Assembly: GCA_037954665.1 (NCBI GenBank)
Contig: JBBMOL010000134.1
Coordinates: forward strand, 1,860,001 to 1,924,000
Length of the DNA: 64,000 bases
Direction of reading: 5' to 3'
Source: Laguncularia racemosa
Lineage: Eukaryota > Streptophyta > Magnoliopsida > Myrtales > Combretaceae
A program made the position numbers and the translations under genes. The notes beneath the pieces are model-generated. The model was not told the DNA's origin and did no database searches. It was given only the letters and a program-made list of their open reading frames with translations. Below are positions 61,726 through 64,000 of this stretch, piece by piece; the first letter of the stretch is position 1, and every line of letters starts with the position of its first letter.

Positions 61726-62280
61726 AGCACTTTTTGAATCTATCAATCAGTTAGCTCAGATGAGCACTTTTTGACTTTATCAATTAGTCAACTCGAAGGA
61801 GCACTTTTCAAATTATCGATAACCGATTAGTCAGCTAATAAGAGCACTCTTCAAAGGTATTTTTCCGAACAGTCGCTAGTTTAGTCAAGACGCTTCTGTT
61901 GACAGGTGGCCAGCTCATAAGAGCGCTTCCTAAGACAATCTTCTCTTCAAGGTTGCTAGTCCGATAAGACGCTTCCCATCATCAGATATTCCACTTACAA
62001 TAACACACTCCTAAACAATTCTTGAGATTTGTCATATCACCAATTAGTCAGTCCATAAAGCACTTTTTGGAATGATGCATTATTCTAGATTGTTAGGACC
62101 ATTTCCTAAGCAGTACTAACCATCACGAAACACTCGTGGGATTATTAGCTCATGGAGCATTTTCCTACTAGAGACTTAATTCCAGATAACCAGCCAAACC
62201 AAGGCGTTATCCATTCAGTCAAGAGGCCAAAAATGGCGTCTTTCTTGTCTTTGTAGTTAAGTTTTTCAAACTTTACTACA
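61726..62280 (+). repeat. Rest of the 37-bp repeats and degenerate tail of element B
   Basis: Two or three more 37-bp units, then diverged versions (GTCAGCTAATAAGAGCAC, CAGCTCATAAGAGCGC) fading toward the polypurine tract. No coding. Confidence 0.8.
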
Positions 62281-62292
62281 AAGAGGGGCAGC
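62278..62292 (+). promoter_or_regulatory. Polypurine tract of element B
   Basis: ACAAAGAGGGGCAGC stands directly before the 3' LTR start TGTAAACACC. Confidence 0.85.
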
Positions 62293-64000
62293 TGTAAACA
62301 CCCCATTTTTGCCCTAATGATCAATAATAATCAACTACAATTAATTTCTAATTTTTTCCATTTTTTCTATAATTTAGCAAAAATAGGAAAAATATTCAAA
62401 AAATAAAATAAATAGGAAAAATACATCAATTTTGGAAAATAATTGTAGAAATGGCAATAAAAAGGGTTAAATAATTTTTACAAATTTTTGAAATTTCAAA
62501 AAATACAAAAAAATAAAAAAATCACATTGCATATATGCAAATTGCGAAAATAATAAAATCGCGAAAGTGGGCTAGCTCAGGTGGTCCGGACCATAGCTTA
62601 AGGCGCGCGGGGGAGGGCTCAGTCAGGGGTTCGAAACGCGGGGGAGGCAGAATCTGCATTTTGCAAATTTTTTCTCTGCTTGGGACACGTGTCAACAGCC
62701 GATTGGCTGGAGCGAACGCACGCGCCGGGCGCATGATCGTCTTCAACCTCCGTTCGAGATCACCGGCTGATAGGAATAAAAATCCGACAAGACCTATCAT
62801 TAGGGCAAGAGCTAAAGGATTTCAAATCTTGGCGATGAGAGCCCATTTTGAGTAGATCGACCCTGGAATTATTTATATATTAACCTCTTTTCTATTATTC
62901 TTGTATTGTGTTTTCCAACAGGAACACTTATCATATTTTATAAGGCAATAGACAAACTCCCTCAGACTCAGCTTATGGGTTATCTATGGACCGACTTGAA
63001 CCGGCGATGAGCTGGGCCGATGGATCCTATAGAAGACCAGCATCTTGAAGACCATTTCTTTTATATATTTCTTCTTTTATGAACTATTTTGGTTGTATTT
63101 TGGTTTTGGGACACTTTTATTTCCTTGTAATTTTCATTTAGGGCTAACCACCTTAAAAGTGGCAAACTTGTAATTTTGACCACTTTTTAACCTAAGAGTA
63201 GCAAGTATAAATACTTGCTTAAGAGATGGTTTGAAGAGGCTAATTTTTACAGATTTGAGAGACACATTTCACGTGTGAATTAGGGTTCTTTCCTTAGTTC
63301 CAAACTCTTATCAATTTCAACCCAAGAATTGGAATTGTGGCGAGTGCGACGAAGGCGAATTGTGAGTCATATCAATTCAATTTTGTTGTATGTTCATTTC
63401 TTCTCTAGTGAGTCATATCTAAGGTAGGTTTGGACCTTTCTTGGACATATTTGTGGTTCTTTATTTCATGAACATCAATCTAGTAAGATTGATTGTTTCC
63501 TTGAGCACTTGAATTACATACTTCATTATTATTGTTGGCGTGAATTTGTGATTGAAAGGGAAAGTGGATTTCATTGGTTCATTGCTTTCTTTGATCTAAT
63601 TTCCACGTGATATTTCAATCCTTATTGTGGTTATTTGGTTTACAATTAAATCATTTGAACAACATTTTACATCAAAATCTTCAAAGGTGTCACGTGAATT
63701 GCTTCCTTGGTGGACCGATTTTTGTATGAGATTTGAGATTGTTTTCTTGAGTTTTTTATTGTGCTTCCAAGTGGATTGAGGCACATCACTGGCGAGGAGA
63801 AAAATTCAAATTCCGGCCGTTTTGATTAGATTTTTTGCACAAATCCAACAAATCTTCAACCGAAATAAGATAAACATCATCCAATTGGAATCAAATCGCA
63901 ACAAATCAATGGATTTGCACAAATCGGAGATGGGTTTTTAACTGCAAATCCGATTTGCTTCAATCGGTGGAAATCCGAGCTTATCTAGCTCGATTTCTTA
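62293..64000 (+). repeat. 3' LTR of element B, interrupted and cut by the window end
   Basis: Aligns with 47,316 on, with a 29-bp insertion after AGGAAAAAT and scattered, mostly C/T and G/A, differences. It is broken by the solo LTR at 62,768-63,788 and resumes at 63,794. The remaining third lies beyond the window. Confidence 0.88.
62768..63788 (+). mobile_element. Solo LTR of an unidentified family in the B 3' LTR
   Basis: TGATAGGAATAAAAATCC to GAGGCACATCA, 1021 bp. It is flanked by CCGGC (62,763-62,767) and CTGGC (63,789-63,793), a 5-bp target duplication with one change. The insertion point is clear from the uninterrupted 5' LTR near 47,757. TATAAATA at 63,206 sits inside a perfect inverted repeat (63,200-63,219). 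Confidence 0.85.

Larger units (their letters stand above)
47316..64000 (+). mobile_element. Ogre-like Tat-lineage gypsy element B, runs past the window end
   Basis: 5' LTR 47,316-49,401, tRNA-Arg primer site, extra ORF before gag, gag, protease, probable intron, RT-RNase H, a second (Tat-type) RNase H, integrase, tandem-repeat tail, polypurine tract at 62,281 and a 3' LTR from 62,293. The extra ORF, intron and repeat tail are Ogre hallmarks. Nested inside are solo LTRs at 59,638-61,725 and 62,768-63,788. Stops and three single-base frame changes in pol make it inactive. Confidence 0.88.

Noticed and set aside
59250..61800. CRISPR-like regular repeats
   Set aside because: Units are directly adjacent with no spacers, and the sequence is a plant retroelement tail. 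It is an ordinary tandem repeat.

Overview
The window looks like a repeat-rich stretch of a eudicot, probably woody, nuclear genome. It is AT-rich, has one intron-containing plant gene, and is otherwise mostly LTR retrotransposons (Ty3/gypsy and Ty1/copia), small DNA transposons and AT-rich spacer. I cannot name the species from sequence alone.

Positions 1-7.7 kb (minus strand) hold the only gene that looks intact: a five-exon amidase-signature hydrolase with an N-terminal signal peptide. The window edge cuts off roughly its last 22 nt. Its third intron is 4.7 kb because a degenerate copia element sits in it in the opposite orientation. At 40.6-42.8 kb the last two exons and the adjoining intron with the copia start are repeated. 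This second copy has a 14-bp frame-breaking deletion and is read as a pseudogene.

Positions 9.0-26.6 kb are one old Tat/Ogre-type gypsy element (E) taken apart by later insertions. Its RNase H-integrase piece is at 9.0-10.8 kb, a decayed Athila-type element (G) lies at 10.8-17.45 kb, and its tail of tandem repeats and polypurine tract is at 17.46-18.25 kb. Its 2.8-kb 3' LTR (18.25-26.57 kb) is split by a chromovirus-type gypsy (D, 19,264-24,762) with both LTRs and a 5-bp target duplication.

Positions 26.6-40.6 kb are gene-poor. They hold an LTR-like relic, several terminal-inverted-repeat elements (32.4, 34.9 and 36.4 kb), a possible copia LTR/primer-binding site, and a striking GC-rich hAT-type element (37,647-38,613). 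That hAT element has a perfect 8-bp target duplication and carries a piece of a mitochondrial-type tRNA-Gly(GCC) gene.

Positions 42.8-64 kb are a nested stack in the amidase pseudogene's copia fragment. Chromovirus A (from 42,826) is cut inside its chromodomain by a large Ogre-like element B (47,316 to beyond the window). B has a 2.1-kb LTR, a primer-binding site matching tRNA-Arg, an extra ORF before gag, gag, protease, a probable intron, RT/RNase H, integrase and a tandem-repeat tail. A solo LTR of B's own family lies inverted in that tail, and a solo LTR of another family lies in B's 3' LTR.

None of the retroelements is coding-competent as it stands. All show premature stops, and several show frameshifts or lost catalytic residues. 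The window records amidase duplication followed by layered retrotransposition, not a working multi-gene pathway.
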